Assembly: GCA_965240325.2 (NCBI GenBank)
Contig: OZ251224.1
Location: 2,914,001 to 2,978,000 of the forward strand
Direction of reading: 5' to 3'
Length of the DNA stretch: 64,000 nt
Origin: Rebecca billardiae RCC1528
Taxonomy: Eukaryota; Haptophyta
Position numbers and translations under genes: made by a program. Under the pieces are notes generated by a model, which saw nothing but the letters and a program-made list of their open reading frames with translations, had not been told where the DNA came from and ran no database searches. Shown in pieces: positions 41,790-52,912 of this stretch (positions are counted from its first letter, which is position 1; each line of letters opens with the position of its first letter).

Positions 41790-43120
41790 ATGCTGCTCGG
41801 AGCCACGGCCACCGCTAGGCGCGCGTCGCGCTTCGCGGGGGCGAGGCGAACGGTGGTGGTCGCACAGCGTGCGTTCAGCACGGGCGACCGCGTGTACGGC
41901 AACCTGAAGGATGAGGACCGCATCTTCACCAACCTGTACTGCGACGGCAGCCCGTGGCTCGAGGGCGCGAAGAAGCGCGGCGACTGGTACCGCACGAAGG
42001 ACATCGTGCTGCTGGGCCCCGAGAAGATCATCGCCGAGGTCAAGCGCTCCGGCCTGCGCGGCCGCGGCGGCGCCGGTTTCCCCTCTGGGCTCAAGTGGTC
42101 GTTCATGCCGAAGAACAACACGGAGAAGCCGCAGTACCTCGTCGTGAACGCAGACGAGTCGGAGCCTGGCACGTGCAAGGACCGCGAGATCATGCGGCAC
42201 GACCCGCACAAGCTCATCGAAGGCTGCCTGATCGCCGGGACGGCCATGCGCGCGACGGCGGCGTACATCTACATCCGCGGCGAGTTCGTGTACGAGGCCA
42301 CGTGCCTCGAGCGCGCGGTCGCGGAGGCGTATGAGGCCGGCCTCATCGGCAAGAATGCGTGCGGCTCGGGCAAGGACTTCGACGTGTACGTGCACCGTGG
42401 TGCCGGCGCGTACATCTGCGGCGAGGAGACGGGCCTGCTCGAGTCCCTCGAGGGCAAGACGGGCAAGCCGCGCCTCAAGCCGCCCTTCCCGGCAAACGCG
42501 GGCCTGTACGGCTGCCCGACCACGGTGACCAACGTCGAGACGGTCGCCGTCGCGCCGACGATCATGCGCAAGGGCGGCGACTGGTTCGCGGGCTTCGGCC
42601 GCAAGAACAACTCGGGCACGAAGCTGTTCTGCATCTCCGGCCACGTGAACAACCCGATCACCGTCGAGGAGGAGATGAGCATCCCGCTGCGGTGCGCGCG
42701 GATGCCGTGAGCGGTGAAAGCGCCGTGTGTCGCTCCGCGAGCGCCCCGCGTGCGCGGCTGGCTGGAAGGGTCACGAAGTGGTCCGCGGCGTTGCGCTCGC
42801 GCCGGCCTACACCGCCTGTCCGCGCGCTCACCTCGCGCCGCTCGCCGCGCCGTGGTACCCGTCGGCGCGTGCGCCAGGGAGCTGCTCGAGAAGCACTGCG
42901 GCGGCGTGCGCGGCGGCTGGGACAACCTGCTCGGCGTGATCCCCGGTGGCTCGTCCGTGCCGATCATGACCAAGAAGACGTGCGACGACGTGCTGATGGA
43001 CTTCGACGCGCTGGTTGCTGCTGGCTCGGGCCTCGGCACGGCGGCGGTGACCGTCTTCGACAAGTCGACCGACATCGTCGCGGCGATCGGTCGGCTCTCG
43101 AAGTTTTACGCGCACGAGAG

Positions 43121-43153
<33 letters not shown>

Positions 43154-43471
43154 GACCTGGATGAACAAGATCATGGACCGCATGGTGGTCGGCGATGCGA
43201 AGATGGAGGAGATCGACATGCTGTACGAGATCGCCACGCAGATCGAGGGCCACACCATCTGCGCGCTCGGTGACGCGGCGGCGTGGCCCATCCAGGGCTT
43301 GATTCGCGCCTTCCGGCCGGAGATGGAGGTGCGCGCGCGCGCGCCGCGCACGCTGCGCGCTGCCCGCCAAATGCCTGGGCTCATCTTGGCCCTGCGCGGT
43401 CGTCCCCTCACGCGCGTGCGGCTCGTGGCCAACAGGAGCGCATCATGAAGAAGCAGGCTGGCAAGCTCTGA
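41790..43471 (+). CDS. NDUFV1: NADH dehydrogenase (ubiquinone) flavoprotein 1, complex I 51-kDa subunit
   Basis: Matrix-arm subunit of mitochondrial complex I that oxidises NADH through FMN and cluster N3. Exons 41790-42691, 42878-43328 and 43436-43471; introns of 186 and 107 nt with GTGCGC donors; 462 aa against 464 in human. Residues 1-30 are an Arg/Ala/Ser-rich mitochondrial presequence ([20 protein letters not shown]). Then [38 protein letters not shown] (FMN/NADH), [36 protein letters not shown], and [12 protein letters not shown] plus HTICALGD for the [4Fe-4S] cysteines. The last exon encodes only 11 residues. Splicing restores [16 protein letters not shown] exactly as in homologues, a strong test of the intron model. 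All catalytic residues are present. Confidence 0.96.
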
Positions 43472-43912
43472 TCGGTGATGATCGGCGAGCGCGCACACAG
43501 GTGCTCTGAACGCGATGAAGATCACAAGGCGAGGGCCAGCTGGCCGAGCCACGCGCGTCGGTGGCCAGTTTCGCGGCGAGCGGCGCGCACTGAGATGCCG
43601 CCTGGCGGCCCCAGCCCAGTGATGCGCGGCGCGAGGCCAGGCGCGGACTGGCACCGCCCGAGCGGCTGCACAGTGCACACTGCTTGCCGACGCTGGCGAC
43701 CTGCGGGTCGCGGCCGGATCGCCCGGATCCTGTGTCACGGAGCCTGTGTGCAGCAGTCCGGCTGGTCGGTTAGCCTGGCGGGCTGTCGGCGCTGTCGCGC
43801 CTATGGAGTATGGCTAATCGCGCCCGCGGTCACGCGGTGGTTGACCGCGGGTTCGGTATATATTTGAAAACCTTTTTAAATTATAAATCATATTCCATAT
43901 ATATAGTAATAT
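43472..43912. other. 3' flank of NDUFV1, ending in an AT patch
   Basis: GC-rich to 43850, then an AT-rich patch (43855-43910). No gene seen. Confidence 0.4.
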
Positions 43913-44363
43913 ACTACGACCTCATCCTCATCCAGGCGCCCACGCGGGCGCACGGGGGCGACAGCCGCGGCTGCCGCTTGCCGGAGCTGCTCGCCGCTAG
44001 GTCGGCGGGCGGCGACATCGACTACGACCTCACCCTCATCCAAGTGCTCCGGAAGGCGCTCGGCCGCGGCGGCATCTGCCGTCGCCGCCGCGTGCCCCAG
44101 GCCGAGGCGGTGCTCCATCCCGGCCCCGCTCCCGTAGGGGGGCAGGGCTGCGGGTGGCGCACTGTCTGACCTGGACGGAAGGCGCGGACGCATTCTATGT
44201 GTCTGTTGCACTCTGAGCCTGACGCTTGTCCGATGCTGCCACGTCGTTAAATATATATATATATATTAATATATATATATATATTAATAAGCGCGGACGG
44301 CGTGCATTCTATGTGTCTGTTGCACTCTGAGCCTGACGCTTGTCCGATGCTGCCACGTCGTTA
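43913..44363 (+). repeat. Two tandem duplications with retroelement-like TA tails
   Basis: A first pair of diverged ~108-bp copies begins ACTACGACCTCA at 43913 and 44021; both encode DYDL(I/T)LIQ in one frame that stays open to 44169. A second, nearly identical pair (44191-44249 and 44305-44363; period 114 bp) starts CATTCTATGTGTCTG, ends CCACGTCGTTA, and each copy runs into a TA repeat with TTAA. A diverged version of this second block lies at 9326-9371 after a decayed ORF. It may be the 3' end of a non-LTR retroelement that inserted twice or duplicated in tandem. Confidence 0.5.
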
Positions 44364-44611
44364 TATATATATATTAAGCCTACTGAGACCGTTTCAGGAC
44401 TACCGAGACTATATACTGCGCCTACTGACTGATATTTATCTCACTTTTCTGTACTCTGTAAATCTGTTATCCGTGTACTGAGTCTGTAGCCTGCTGATTC
44501 GTGTGCGCTGACGATATGTCGCCGCGCGGCTCTCGGCGTCAGTGCAGCAGCGCGTATGCTGGGCCATCCATGGCACCTGCCTGACACTCTGGTGCTAGTA
44601 GCCAGCACGAT

Positions 44612-45742
44612 TCATGCTGTCGTACTTCTGCGAACAGCGAGGCGCTTCCCAAGCTCGTACGACGAGATCATGATGGCGCACGCAGGTGCAACCTTCGTGA
44701 TGCGCGCGCCCATCCCTGACGCAAGCGCGCTGGCTCCCTCGGTCCTGATGATGCTGCGCAGCGTCTCGACGGGCCCCAGGGGTGCTTCTGCGGAGGTCGC
44801 CGGGTTGTACGAGTAGATGGCGATCTGCATCCGTGTCTTGACAACATCGAAGGGTGTCGTGACGCACGCCGCCACCATGCCCGCCGACGCGCCCGACAGG
44901 AAGGATGCGACGAACGGCGTCACCTCCGCCCTCTCCACGCGCGCCTTCGTCGACTCGTACAGCGTCCAGTACAGGCCGGAGAAGGGGATGTCGCGGAACA
45001 AGGTGGGCACCAGGCCCCGGTACAGCCCGCCGACGCCGTGCACGGCTGTCGTGCGGCGCAGGCCGCCGATGAGCCCGAGGCCGCGCTCCCAGATGCCCGA
45101 CTGCATCTGCGTGCGGATGAGCTCGATCGGCGCGACCGCGGCGGCGGCGATCGCGCGCGCCGACGTGCCGGCCAGAAGCGGCGCCCACGCGCTCACTGTA
45201 GCGTTCGACGACGCGTGCAGCTTGCGGCGCAGCTCCTCGTACGCCATCATATACAGCACGGTCGCAGGCACCGACATGGCCAGCGCAGGCCGCAGGCCCG
45301 ACCAGAGGCTGGTGATGCCCTCGTCCCGGACGATGCGGAGCATGGTCTGCGGCACGCTGAGAGAGGACGCCGCCCCTTCCGACGCCGCCACTGAGGCGGG
45401 CGCTCGCCATGGCCATGCACTCTTTGGGCCCACAGCTTCGCTCAGCCCGCGGTGCGTCACCTCTGGGTGGGGGCAGTCGGAGCACAGAGCCATGGAGGGC
45501 GGCCGTGCGTGGCCGTTGCGCTTCGCGACCTCAGCGCAGCACGTCTCGGATGCCGCTGTCTGCACCCCCGGCTGCTCGTGGATTCTCTGCTGCCTAGTCT
45601 TGACCACATCAAAGGGTGTGACCACGAGTGAGGTCGTGAGAGCGCCGCCGCAGGCTGAAAGCGCCTTCTGCGCAGGGGTTGCCTCGGCGTCGATATCGAG
45701 CACTGCGCCGTCCGACTCGGGCGGCACAACCTGCACGCGCAT
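44612..45742 (-). CDS. Mitochondrial carrier, SLC25A39/SLC25A40 (Mtm1)-like
   Basis: Inner-membrane carrier; SLC25A39/40 import glutathione into mitochondria. 376 aa, single exon. Three carrier signatures: PFDVVKTRQQ (~43), PIELIRTQM (~200) and PFDVVKTRM (~298). GGLYRGLVPTLFRDIPFSGLYW and a Phe/Tyr-rich helix follow the second repeat, as in the SLC25A39 branch. Between helices 1 and 2 there is a long Cys-rich matrix loop (TCCAEVAKR...ALCSDC), the same place where SLC25A39 carries iron-sulfur-regulating cysteines. Convergent with NDUFV1. Start at MRVQVVPPES; no cleavable presequence, as usual for carriers. Confidence 0.85.
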   Translation of the reverse strand: MRVQVVPPESDGAVLDIDAEATPAQKALSACGGALTTSLVVTPFDVVKTRQQRIHEQPGVQTAASETCCAEVAKRNGHARPPSMALCSDCPHPEVTHRGLSEAVGPKSAWPWRAPASVAASEGAASSLSVPQTMLRIVRDEGITSLWSGLRPALAMSVPATVLYMMAYEELRRKLHASSNATVSAWAPLLAGTSARAIAAAAVAPIELIRTQMQSGIWERGLGLIGGLRRTTAVHGVGGLYRGLVPTLFRDIPFSGLYWTLYESTKARVERAEVTPFVASFLSGASAGMVAACVTTPFDVVKTRMQIAIYSYNPATSAEAPLGPVETLRSIIRTEGASALASGMGARITKVAPACAIMISSYELGKRLAVRRSTTA

Positions 45743-46247
45743 CGGAGAACCTCACGATCGCGAATGGCGCCGTCGTCGTCGCGTGGCGGGTGAGTTGAAG
45801 TTTCGATCTCTCTCGCGGGCGTGCCGGCGTCCGCTTGACGGAACCTTGGGATCGGCACGATTTCTTTGGGCACGCGTTGCGCGTGCACGCACGGCACCCG
45901 TGCGTGCGCTGCCACCCACCCGCGCCCGGACAAGCACGGCGGCGGACATCTTTGGGCCATCATTTTTTATTGGCGGTGCAAATCGTACTGACGATGATTA
46001 ATCCGCGCGGCGAGACGACGACGACGATGAATGACGTGACGGCGGCATCCGCGACCGCGTCGCCCCCGAGAGCAATATGTATATTTGAAATATAACAACG
46101 CTGCACAAAGCGCCCGCGGCCCGCCTGATGATGCCGCCTCGGTCGACGACTCAGCCTGTGGCTGAGGCACAGCCTGGGTGACGCGTCGACGTTGGCGCGC
46201 GGACCGCGATGCGGAGCCGACTGCGTGCGGTGACGGTATGCATCGCG
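45743..46247. other. Intergenic between carrier and TOGARAM
   Basis: About 505 bp containing the carrier promoter and the TOGARAM 3' UTR. No further feature recognised. Confidence 0.4.
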
Positions 46248-47270
46248 TCACTGCACCGCCTCTGGCAAGGCTGTTCGCAGCTTATGATAGGCCGCGCCGT
46301 TCAGCCGCGTGGCCTCGTCGACCAGCGTGCTCCCGAGCGCTTCGTGCAGCGCGCGCAAGAGCTTGGCGTTGGCCGTCTTCACGTCGGCCTTGCCCTCGTC
46401 CAGCAGCCTCACCGCGACCTGGGCCGTGCGGTGGCGGCGCACGCTCGGGGCCGGGGCGTGAGCGCGCGCGCGCAGCGCTCGTCGCGCACCCGCGACGCGC
46501 GCACGCGCAGCGGACGGGGCGCGGGGAGCGCGGCGCTTGGGCGCGCACCGGCACGACGTGCTTGATGAGCTGCGGGCGCGTCGCCTTGCTCGATGGCACC
46601 ATCTCTGCGAGCAGCTCCAACAAGGGCGCGCGCACGCGCGGTGAGCCGTAGTGCGCGACGTTGGCCATCGGCGGCCACAAGGTCGCCGGATCGGTCACCG
46701 ACTCGAGCGCGGCGAACGCCTCCTCCGTGGCGCCGCGCACCGCGGCGTTGCCCGACGCGAGCGCGTTGCACAGCGCGGGCACAATCACGTTGCACGCCGC
46801 CGAGTCGGCCGCCACGTCGGAGAGGCTGCCCACGACGCGAGGGAGCGCCTGCAGCGCGCACACGCTCACCTGCGCAGCAGCGCGCGCGCGCGCTCCGCGC
46901 AGGGCGTCAGCCCGCGGCGGGCGGGCCTCGAGGGAGGGCGCGCGGGGCGCGAGGGTTGCGCGCCGCGCGCGCGCGCGCGCCTTTGAGTTCCCGTCGGCGA
47001 TGCGCTGCGCGAGCAGGTCGAAGGTGGCGACCGCGTGCTTGGAGCGGCGCACGGAGGCCGTCTTAGCGCACACCAGCCCGACGAGCTGCTCGATGCCGTC
47101 CGTGCGCTGCCGCCAGTCGGGCGCGCCGATCGCGGCCGAGATCGCCTTGAACTCGTCGTCGAGCTCGCGGTTGAGCGGGTTGACCGCTGGCGCGCCGCCG
47201 CCCCGGCCGGAGCCGCGCACCGAGGTGGCGGACGCGCGCAGCGATGCGCCGGCGGCGGCGCACCCCGCCG

Positions 47271-47301
<31 letters not shown>

Positions 47302-47390
47302 GCCGCCGCCGCCGCCGCCGCCAAACGAGCCCGTGGCGCCGGCTGCGCCGTACGAGCCCTGGCGCTCGAGCGCGATGCCGTCGACGCCGA

Positions 47391-47421
<31 letters not shown>

Positions 47422-48334
47422 GACCAGCGCGTTCGTGCGGCTGTCGAGCCGCAGCAGCGCGCCCTCCGCGCCCTTGGACGCCGAGAGGGCCGTGTCCATC
47501 ACCGCGCGCACGCGCTTGGCGTCCGCCTCGCCGAGCGCGCGCTGCATGGTGCGCTGCAGCGCGCGCTCGGCGTCGGCGCCGTGCTGCTGCGCGACGTGCG
47601 CGAGCGCGCCGAGCGCGGCCTTCGCCGCCGCGCGCGTCTCCGCCGCGCCCTCGCCGAGGTAGCCCGAGAGCGCGGGCAGCAGCCGCTCGAGCTGCGGGCT
47701 GGTCAGCGCGCGCTCGCCCTGGTGCACGACCGCGCGCGTGACGCACTGCGCGCACTTGGTGCGCGAGGCGGCGGCCTTGGCGGCGGCGCTGGTGGTGAGC
47801 AGCGCGCCGAGCACCTTCGCGTCCGACGCGTTCGTCACCATCGCGACGAGCGCGCGCCACGCCTCCTCCGCGAGGAACTGGTCGTTGCCCGCCGCGCGCT
47901 TGATGAGCGGGGGCGCCAGCAGCTCGAGTTCAGAGTCCACGCCACGCGCGGCGCACGCAAAGAGCTCGCGGCAGCACGCGACGGCGTTGCGCGAGATGGC
48001 GGAGCGGAGCGACTCGACCATGGCGCACAGCTGGCGCACGAACGCGCGCAGCCGGTCCTTGTCCCCGAGCAGCGCCTGCCGCGCGTGGTGCACCGCGATG
48101 CGCCGCAGCGTGTTGAGGGCGTCGTGCTGCGCCATCCAGTCCTCCGAGTGGCACCGCTCGAGCGCGCCGCGCAGCTCGGCGTCGACGCTGCGGCCGGGGA
48201 AGGGCTCGAGCGCGTCCGTGCTCAGCTCGGCCACGCGCCGCGTCGACGAGCCCTTCACCTCGATGCCCGGGCTGCCCTGCTCGCCCCCGCCGCCGCCGCC
48301 GCCCGCGTACGCGCGGCGCGAAGGGCTGCCGCCC

Positions 48335-48375
<41 letters not shown>

Positions 48376-48489
48376 CAGGCCGCCGCCGCCGGCGCCGCCG
48401 CCGGCGCCGAGGCCGCTGGCCGCTCGGCCGCCCGCGCCGCCGCCCATCCGCAGCGGCGGGCGCGCGGCGCCCCCGTACAACGGGCTGCC

Positions 48490-48520
<31 letters not shown>

Positions 48521-49150
48521 GGCGCGCTGCCGCGCACGCCGCTCTCCGCGCCCGCGCGCAACGAGGACGCGCCGTGCGGCCGCGCGCCCGCGGGGCGGCG
48601 CGAGCCCCTCACCGCCGCGGGCGCCGAGCCGGCGATCCCGCGCGGCACGTCCGCATGCCCCATCCCGCCCTCCGCGCCGCCCAGCCCCTCCGCCGCCGAG
48701 CCCCCCGGCCCGTACGCCTCCTGCAGGTACTCCTCGTAGCTGCCCTGCCGCAGCGGACGGATCGGCCGCTCGTCGTCCGGCACGGAGGAGGGGGAGGCGT
48801 GGCCGCCGCCGAGCGCGCCGGGGCCGGGGCCGGCGCCGCCGACGCCGCACGACGCGGAGTGCAGCGCGCCGCCGTCCTCGGGCGACGCGACCCCCACCCA
48901 CGAGCCGCGCGCCTCGAGCGCGCCCGCGGCGCGCGCGGGCGCGCCCGGCGCGGCCGCGCCGCCGTCCGCCGGCGCGGGCCGCCGCGCCGCCGCGGGCCGC
49001 GCCGAGCTGTTGACGCGCGGCCCGCGCTGCGCGCGGCCGAAGGGCGCGGACGCCGAGCGCTGCGCGGACGACGACGGCTCGTCGCCCTCGTCGCCGCCCT
49101 CGGCGATGGGCGCCCTCGCGCCCGCCTCGGCGGCGGCCGGCCGCGCGGCC

Positions 49151-49182
<32 letters not shown>

Positions 49183-51220
49183 CTCGCCCGCCGCGGCGGC
49201 GGCGGCGGCGGCCGCGGCCGCGGCGCGGCGCTGCAGGCTGCTGCCCACCGAGTCGCCGCCGAGCTGCTCGCTGAACGTGACGGACGGCTGGCCGAACGCG
49301 CTGCTCGCGCCGTTCGAGCCGCGCCGCTTGCTGCCCGACGCCTTGAGCAGCTTGATGCGCTCGCCCACGCCCGCGCCGCCGCCCGCGCCGCCGCCGCCGT
49401 CCGCGTCCGCGCCGCCGCCGTCCGCGGCGCTCGGCAGCCAGAGCGACACCTTGCTCCTCGAGGGCGAGCCCGGCGAGGGCGGCACGGCGTACGCGGTGTG
49501 CGCGGGCGGGCCCGGCGCCGTCATGGACGACGCGCGCGCGCGGGCGTCCGCGGGCGGCGCGGCTGCGGCGGCGTCTGCGCCAAAGTAGCGCTCCAGCACG
49601 TCCACGCCACGGCCGCTCAGCGCGGGCGCGGAGAGCGCCGCGACGGGGCGCTCGCTCAGCGACTGCTGGGTGTGCGTCAGGTCGATCGGCGCGGGCACGG
49701 GCACGCTGCGCCCCGCGCCGGCCGCGCCGCGCTCGTCGCGCGCGCCGCTGTTGTTGCGCCGCGCCGCGCGCGCGCCCGCGCCCGCCGCCGCGTCCGAGCC
49801 GCGCCGGCGGCCGGCGGGCGCGTCCGCTCCCGCGCCCTCCGGCTCGAGCAGCGGCGCGTGCTGCGCGGTGAGGTCCTCCGCGGGCATGCTCGCGCGCTGC
49901 GCGCGCGGCCGCCCGCCGTCCGCGCGCGTCTGCGCGCGCGGCGCCGGCGGCTCGCGGTCCCACGGCAGCGCGTTCGCCGTGGTGCGCGTGCGGCCCGCGC
50001 CCGCCGACGTCGACGAGCGCAGCCGCCGCCCCGACGGCGCGCCGCCCGCGGCCGCGTCGCCGAGCAGGTGCACGAGCTCGGCGGAGGCGGAGACGGAGAG
50101 CCCGGCGGCGGGCGTGAACGAGGCGCACGGCGACGGCGCGGTCGGCGTCGTGCCGTTGCTCGAGCTGCGGTAGCTGCAGCACGCGAGGCCGTCGGCCGCG
50201 CACGCGCCGCCGCCGCCGTTGGGCGCGGCGCCGCCCTCGGCGCCGCCCAGCTGCAGCCGGAGGGCGGGCTCGGGCGAGGCGGCGGCGGCGGGCAGGCCGC
50301 CCTGCGCGGGCGGCTGCGCCATCGCGTGCAGGCTCACGTGCTCCACCAGCCCCTCCGCGCTCAGCGTGGGCAGCTTGCCGCCGAGCAGCTGCGCGCGCTC
50401 GCGCACGAGCGCGAGCTTGTCGTCCGCGGCGTGCAGCGCGCGCAGCTGCGCGCTGAACGCGCCGTCGCCGACGCGCACGCGCACGACGGCGAGCGCCTCG
50501 AGCGCGACGGCGCGCACCTTGGCCTTCGCGTCCGCGAGCAGCTCCACCAGCGCGGCCGTCACCACCGCGCTGCCGCCGTGCCCCGCGGCCAGCTCGGCGG
50601 CGGCGGGGCGCAGCAGCAGCAGCTGGATGAGCGCGTTGGCGGTGTGCTCGCGCACGTGCGCGTTGCGGTGCGACAGCTGCGCGCACAGCGCGCCGACGTA
50701 CTCGGGCAGCCGCGCGATCTTTGCCGCGCGGTACATGAGCGCCATGTTCTGCTGCCGGATCACGATCTTGTTGTCGCCGAACTTGTCCAGCAGCTTGGGC
50801 ACGAGCGCGGGCAGGTGGCCCACCATCGCCTCAGCCGACGCGTCGAGCAGCGTCGCGAGGATCTGCAGCGTCGTCAGCGAGATCTTGAAGTTGAGGTCGT
50901 CGAGCAGCGAGCGGAGGAGCTCGACGAGCGGGCCCAGCCCGGCGGCGAGCCGCGCGCCGTCCGCCGCGGGCCCCGCGCTCAGCGCGCGCACCAGCGCCTC
51001 GAGCTCCTCGATCGCCTCCGCGCGCACCTTCCAGTTGCCCGTGTCGCGCAGCTGCTCGTACAGACGCGCGGACACGAGCGGCAGGCCCGCGCCGCCGACG
51101 CCGGCGCCGCCGGGCGGGCCGGGCGACGGCGCGGCGGCGGCGGCGGCGGCGGCGCGCCCGTTCGGCAGCGCGGTCGGAGCGCCGCGCGCCGCCGGCCGCG
51201 CGCCGCGCGCTGCCGCCGCC

Positions 51221-51252
<32 letters not shown>

Positions 51253-52365
51253 CCACGCGCTGCGCTCCGCGGACGCGCCGCCGCGCGGGCTCGCGGCCGT
51301 CGGCGAGGCCGCGTCCGCCGCGGGGTGCTCGTCGGAGCCCTCCTCGCCGCTCTCGCTGCCCGAGTCCTCGTCCACCTCCTCGCCCTCCTCGTCCTCCTCC
51401 TCGTCCGAGTCTGACTCGAAGTCGTCCTCGGGCTCGGGCTCGGGCTCGGGCTCGGCCTCCTCGTCCTCGTCCTCGTCCACCTCGCCCGCCTCGTCGCTCG
51501 AGCCCGAGCTGGCGGACGAGGAGGCGCTGTTGCCCACGGTGTCGTCGTCGGGTTGGCGCCGGTCGGTGCCCGCCGGCCCGGCCGCCGCGCGGCCCCCGGC
51601 CGCCAGCTGCGCGCCGCCGTCGTCGTCGCCGTCGTCGCCGCGGCCGCCGCCGCCGTGCATCGCGAGCAGCTCGAGGACGTCGTGCACGCGCTGCGAGCCC
51701 GGCGCGGGCAGCGGCGGGAGCGACGCGCGCGCGTCTGGGTCGTAGTGCGCGTCGAAGAGAGCGCGCCGGCTCGGGCTCAGCCGGGAGGCCTCGCGGGAGA
51801 AGTCGGCGCACAGCTGGCTCATGTGCCCAAGCGCCTGCGCGTGCGGCGTCGCGCGCGCGGGTGCGGTGGCGCCGCGCGTGTTGGGCGCGCGAGTGAGCAG
51901 GCGAGGCCGCCGCCGCGCGCGTGGGCGGCGCGGGGCTCGACAGACGGGTCGCTCGCCCGTACCTTGCCGGCGATGGCCGACACATCCTCGTCATCGTCGT
52001 GCAGCAGGTCGACCACGCGCGGCAGCAGCGGCGCGCACGCCGGCGCCGCGCCGCTCGCGCCGGACGACGACGCGAGGAGCGCAAGCGCGGCTTCGAGTGC
52101 CGCCTCGCGCACGTGTGCCTGCTCGGGGAGCGGGTACGTATGCCGCGCGGGAGGCGCCCTGAGCGCCGGGCCGGCGCGCGGCGGCATGCCCCACACGAGC
52201 AGCGCGCGGAGCAGGGGGCGGGGGCGCCGGAGCGCGCGGGAGCGCGCGCGCGCGCGCGCAGCGCCGCGCGGATGCGGCACTCACCGCCGAGTGCGTCAAG
52301 CCCCGCTCTGCTAGCAGATCGAGCGAGCGCTCGCTACTGCGCGGCGCAACCCCCGCTGGGTCCAT
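46248..52365 (-). CDS. TOGARAM1: TOGARAM/crescerin-like TOG-array protein of cilia
   Basis: TOG-domain protein that binds tubulin and shapes axonemal microtubules. Predicted exons: 52365-52285, 52118-51963, 51834-46981, 46869-46549 and 46418-46248 (1,860 aa). Introns are 166, 128, 111 and 130 nt. All junctions are phase 0. The third intron has a GC donor (AAG/GCGCGC). HEAT helices occur at ~28-90, a TOG at ~335-560 (NWKVRAEAIEELEALVRAL, DKFGDNKIVIRQQNMALMYR), a TOG-like array at ~1295-1530 (DWMAQHDALNTLRRIAVHHA) and a C-terminal TOG from ~1630 (PDWRQRTDGIEQLVGLV, FDLLAQRIADGNSK-VSVCAL). These are separated by long Gly/Ala/Pro-rich linkers made of GCC/CCG runs and by a Glu/Asp-rich tract (51350-51510). 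The N-plus-C-terminal TOG layout favours crescerin over CLASP; CLASP remains the alternative. The Met at 52407 is another possible start. Confidence 0.75.
46870..46980 (-). other. GC-AG intron in the TOGARAM gene
   Basis: The junction GGGAACTCAAAG/GCGCGC ... GCTGCGCAG/GTGAGC joins DGNSK to VSVCALQALP, matching the NSKV step of TOG domains. The intron is 111 nt, in frame and without stops, so retention would insert 37 residues. GT is absent at the donor. Confidence 0.65.
48336..48375. repeat. CCG/GCC trinucleotide run inside TOGARAM
   Basis: A run of (GCC)n encodes a Gly tract on the minus strand. Similar runs occur at 47270-47325, 48486-48522, 49155-49210 and 51221-51252, all in linker regions of the same protein. 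They make long false ORFs on the opposite strand. Confidence 0.7.
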
Positions 52366-52912
52366 CGCGGCGCCCGTGCGGCGCCGCGAGGCGGCTCCAC
52401 CGTGCAAGAGTGTAGCCCCGCCCCCGACTCACGCTGCAACCGGGTTGCAGCAGATACCCGCACACTATTATCATCAGCAGTATGGATCGCGGGAGCGGCC
52501 AATATGCCTGATGGCCGAACGCACCCGCTCTCATACAGGAATGTGAGCGTCTTTGTGATGACCTAGAAATCATCTGTAGTTATCATCGTGAGTACACGTA
52601 CAGGATGGTTACACCCGCCTATCTAGGTAGTTAAATGGGTCCGGCGACCCTCGCCGGACTCGCATCACAATAGAATGATCGGAAAGATTAAAAGTGTGCT
52701 GCGCTAAACAGCGAAAATAAAACTTTTGGACGGCCAAAGTTTATAGCGCGCAACAGCAAGGTCCTGGTGCGCCGTGCGTGCGCAGCAGGGCTGCTCCCGC
52801 CTCCCGGGCTGCTTTTGGCAAGGCGGCGAGCAGCTTGCGCCCCGCTGGAGGCGGCCGGTGGTGACGCCGGCGAGCTCTGCCCTCGGGCTCCGAGCGAGTG
52901 CGCGCAGCCGGT
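52366..52912. promoter_or_regulatory. Divergent spacer, TOGARAM / LRR protein
   Basis: 547 bp between start codons, with a lower-GC centre (52450-52720). It contains both promoters. No repeated or palindromic motif is obvious. Confidence 0.35.

Noticed and set aside
47035-51414. 1,459-codon open frame on the + strand opposite TOGARAM
   Set aside because: It is Arg/Ala-rich antisense of TOG domains and (GCC)n linkers. The minus strand has conserved TOG helices and consistent splice sites.
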